Assembly (NCBI GenBank): GCA_050486105.1 | Contig: JBJHCR010000409.1 | Coordinates: 1-5,406, forward strand | From: JAEXNA01 sp050486105 | GTDB taxonomy: Bacteria > Vulcanimicrobiota > Xenobia > Xenobiales > JADMJV01 | Direction: 5' to 3' | Length of the DNA: 5,406 bases | In this document: positions 4,766 through 5,406 of the stretch, one piece after another | Layout: each line of letters starts with the position of its first letter | How positions within the stretch are numbered: the first letter of the stretch is position 1 | Made by a program: the position numbers and the translations under genes | Notes under the pieces: generated by a model | Told to the model about the DNA's origin: nothing | What the model saw: the letters and a program-made list of their open reading frames with translations, nothing else | Databases searched by the model: none

Positions 4766-5284
4766 ATGCTCGTGCTCATTGAAGTTTTGATTTTTGTCGG
4801 GCCACCGATAATCTGCCTCGCTCTCTTGATTCAAGCGATAAACTCGTTCAAGAAGAAGAAATGGCTTCTTGGGGTGGTCAGCATTCTCTCAGCAACCTTC
4901 CTGGGCTGGCTTTTGCTAGGCGGATACAGACTAACCCAGGCTGGTTCCCATGTGACCCACTGCAACTCTAATTTGAAGAATATCGGCACCGCCATGGAGT
5001 TGTACTCCGCCGATTGGGGTGGAAAGTACGCCTCAAGTTTTGAGCAACTTACCCCAAAATATCTCAAGACGCTTCCCAGTTGTCCTGCGGGTGAGGGAGA
5101 TTATACCTTGCAGGCTGGTATGGACCTGCCCGGCAACGAACAAGGTTATCAGGATTACTATCTCCTGGTGTGTCAAGGAGACGGACACCGAAGAGCCAAC
5201 GTGGATCCCGATTTCCCTAGATACAATTCACTTCGTGGTCTAATCTCGAGTGCCCGGGAATGGGACGAAAGGCGATTTCCCTAG
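4766..5284 (+). CDS. Two-helix membrane protein with a pseudopilin-type C-terminal domain (172 aa)
   Basis: Residues 2-24 (hydrophobic, beginning LVLIEVLIFVG) and 35-53 (GVVSILSATFLGWLLLGG) look like two membrane helices joined by a basic turn, NSFKKKKW. From residue 66 the protein reads CNSNLKNIGTAMELYSADW, then KY-SS-FEQLTPKYLKTLPSCPAG. This is the standard globular region that follows the N-terminal helix in many GspG/PilE-like pseudopilins. Cys66, Cys106 and Cys136 may form a disulfide. The usual prepilin leader (basic stretch, Gly, then Phe-x-x-x-Glu) is absent: the first helix has LIEV as in pilins but Met where Gly should be, and the domain hangs on the second helix. It may be a membrane-anchored minor component or a decoy rather than a processed pilin. 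Start: the ATG at 4766 has no clear ribosome binding site; a GTG at 4718 is in frame and also lacks one. An export function is inferred. Confidence 0.8.
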   Translation: MLVLIEVLIFVGPPIICLALLIQAINSFKKKKWLLGVVSILSATFLGWLLLGGYRLTQAGSHVTHCNSNLKNIGTAMELYSADWGGKYASSFEQLTPKYLKTLPSCPAGEGDYTLQAGMDLPGNEQGYQDYYLLVCQGDGHRRANVDPDFPRYNSLRGLISSAREWDERRFP

Positions 5285-5379
5285 GAGGCTGCTGAATTAA
5301 TCTCCGCGTCGCGAGACTCGTCCATTATTGTCCATGCAAAATCGTTTGAAAGCCGAAGGCGTTCCCGTAGGGCCATGTT

Positions 5380-5391
5380 GGAAATATTTCC
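5380..5391. repeat. Perfect 12-bp AT-rich palindrome GGAAATATTTCC
   Basis: It lies in the gene-free tail of the window (5285-5406) and is followed at 5393 by TATATT, which could be a -10 box of a gene starting beyond the right edge, though no -35 match is seen. A dimeric regulator site is possible. Nothing else is evident in the tail. Confidence 0.35.
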
Positions 5392-5406
5392 GTATATTAC
5401 TCAAAA

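Overview
The window looks like chromosomal DNA of an uncultured or little-studied bacterium with moderately high GC. No gene pins the phylum down. The last gene has a secretin-pilus/T2SS-type pseudopilin domain (signature SNLKNIGT...ELYSADW), a type I recall as common in deep-branching lineages such as Vulcanimicrobiota/Xenobia-like, Armatimonadota-like or Riflebacteria-like genomes. That placement is an inference. Several exported proteins with ordinary Sec signal peptides show a conventional envelope.

Left edge (1-302): a degenerate 23-bp tandem repeat, five full units plus a partial one, with alternating A/B units (46-bp super-repeat). It resembles the repeated ends of IS21-family elements, but no transposase gene is inside the window. 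After it comes about 170 bp with no convincing gene. Middle left (303-1537, minus strand): three small genes of unknown function. They are an 89-aa Met-rich helical protein, a 157-aa exported protein and a 74-aa Ser/Gly-rich protein; the last two probably share a transcript. Centre (1673-3094): a plus-strand 168-aa protein with an L,D-transpeptidase-like His/Cys signature meets, tail to tail and with 46 bp of overlap, a minus-strand exported isoaspartyl peptidase/L-asparaginase. The asparaginase reading frame is broken by one extra G in a run of eight. Removing that base restores a complete 319-aa enzyme with all family motifs. Its leader DNA holds two inverted repeats, one of which can pair with the start codon region.

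Right half (3360-5284): a complete type II toxin-antitoxin operon, vapB (ribbon-helix-helix) and vapC (PIN RNase), with a 4-bp ATGA overlap. It is driven by a near-consensus sigma70 promoter placed so that the mRNA should be leaderless, and that promoter is overlapped by a three-copy AGTGCAG operator. Next are a minus-strand exported protein, possibly with a LolA-like fold, with a recognisable promoter, and a divergent membrane protein that carries a pseudopilin-type domain but lacks the canonical prepilin leader. The last 122 bp hold no gene.

Apart from vapBC there is no obvious multigene pathway. Envelope and export themes (three signal-peptide proteins, a transpeptidase-like protein, a pseudopilin-like membrane protein) recur, but the genes are small, individually oriented and mostly of unknown function.
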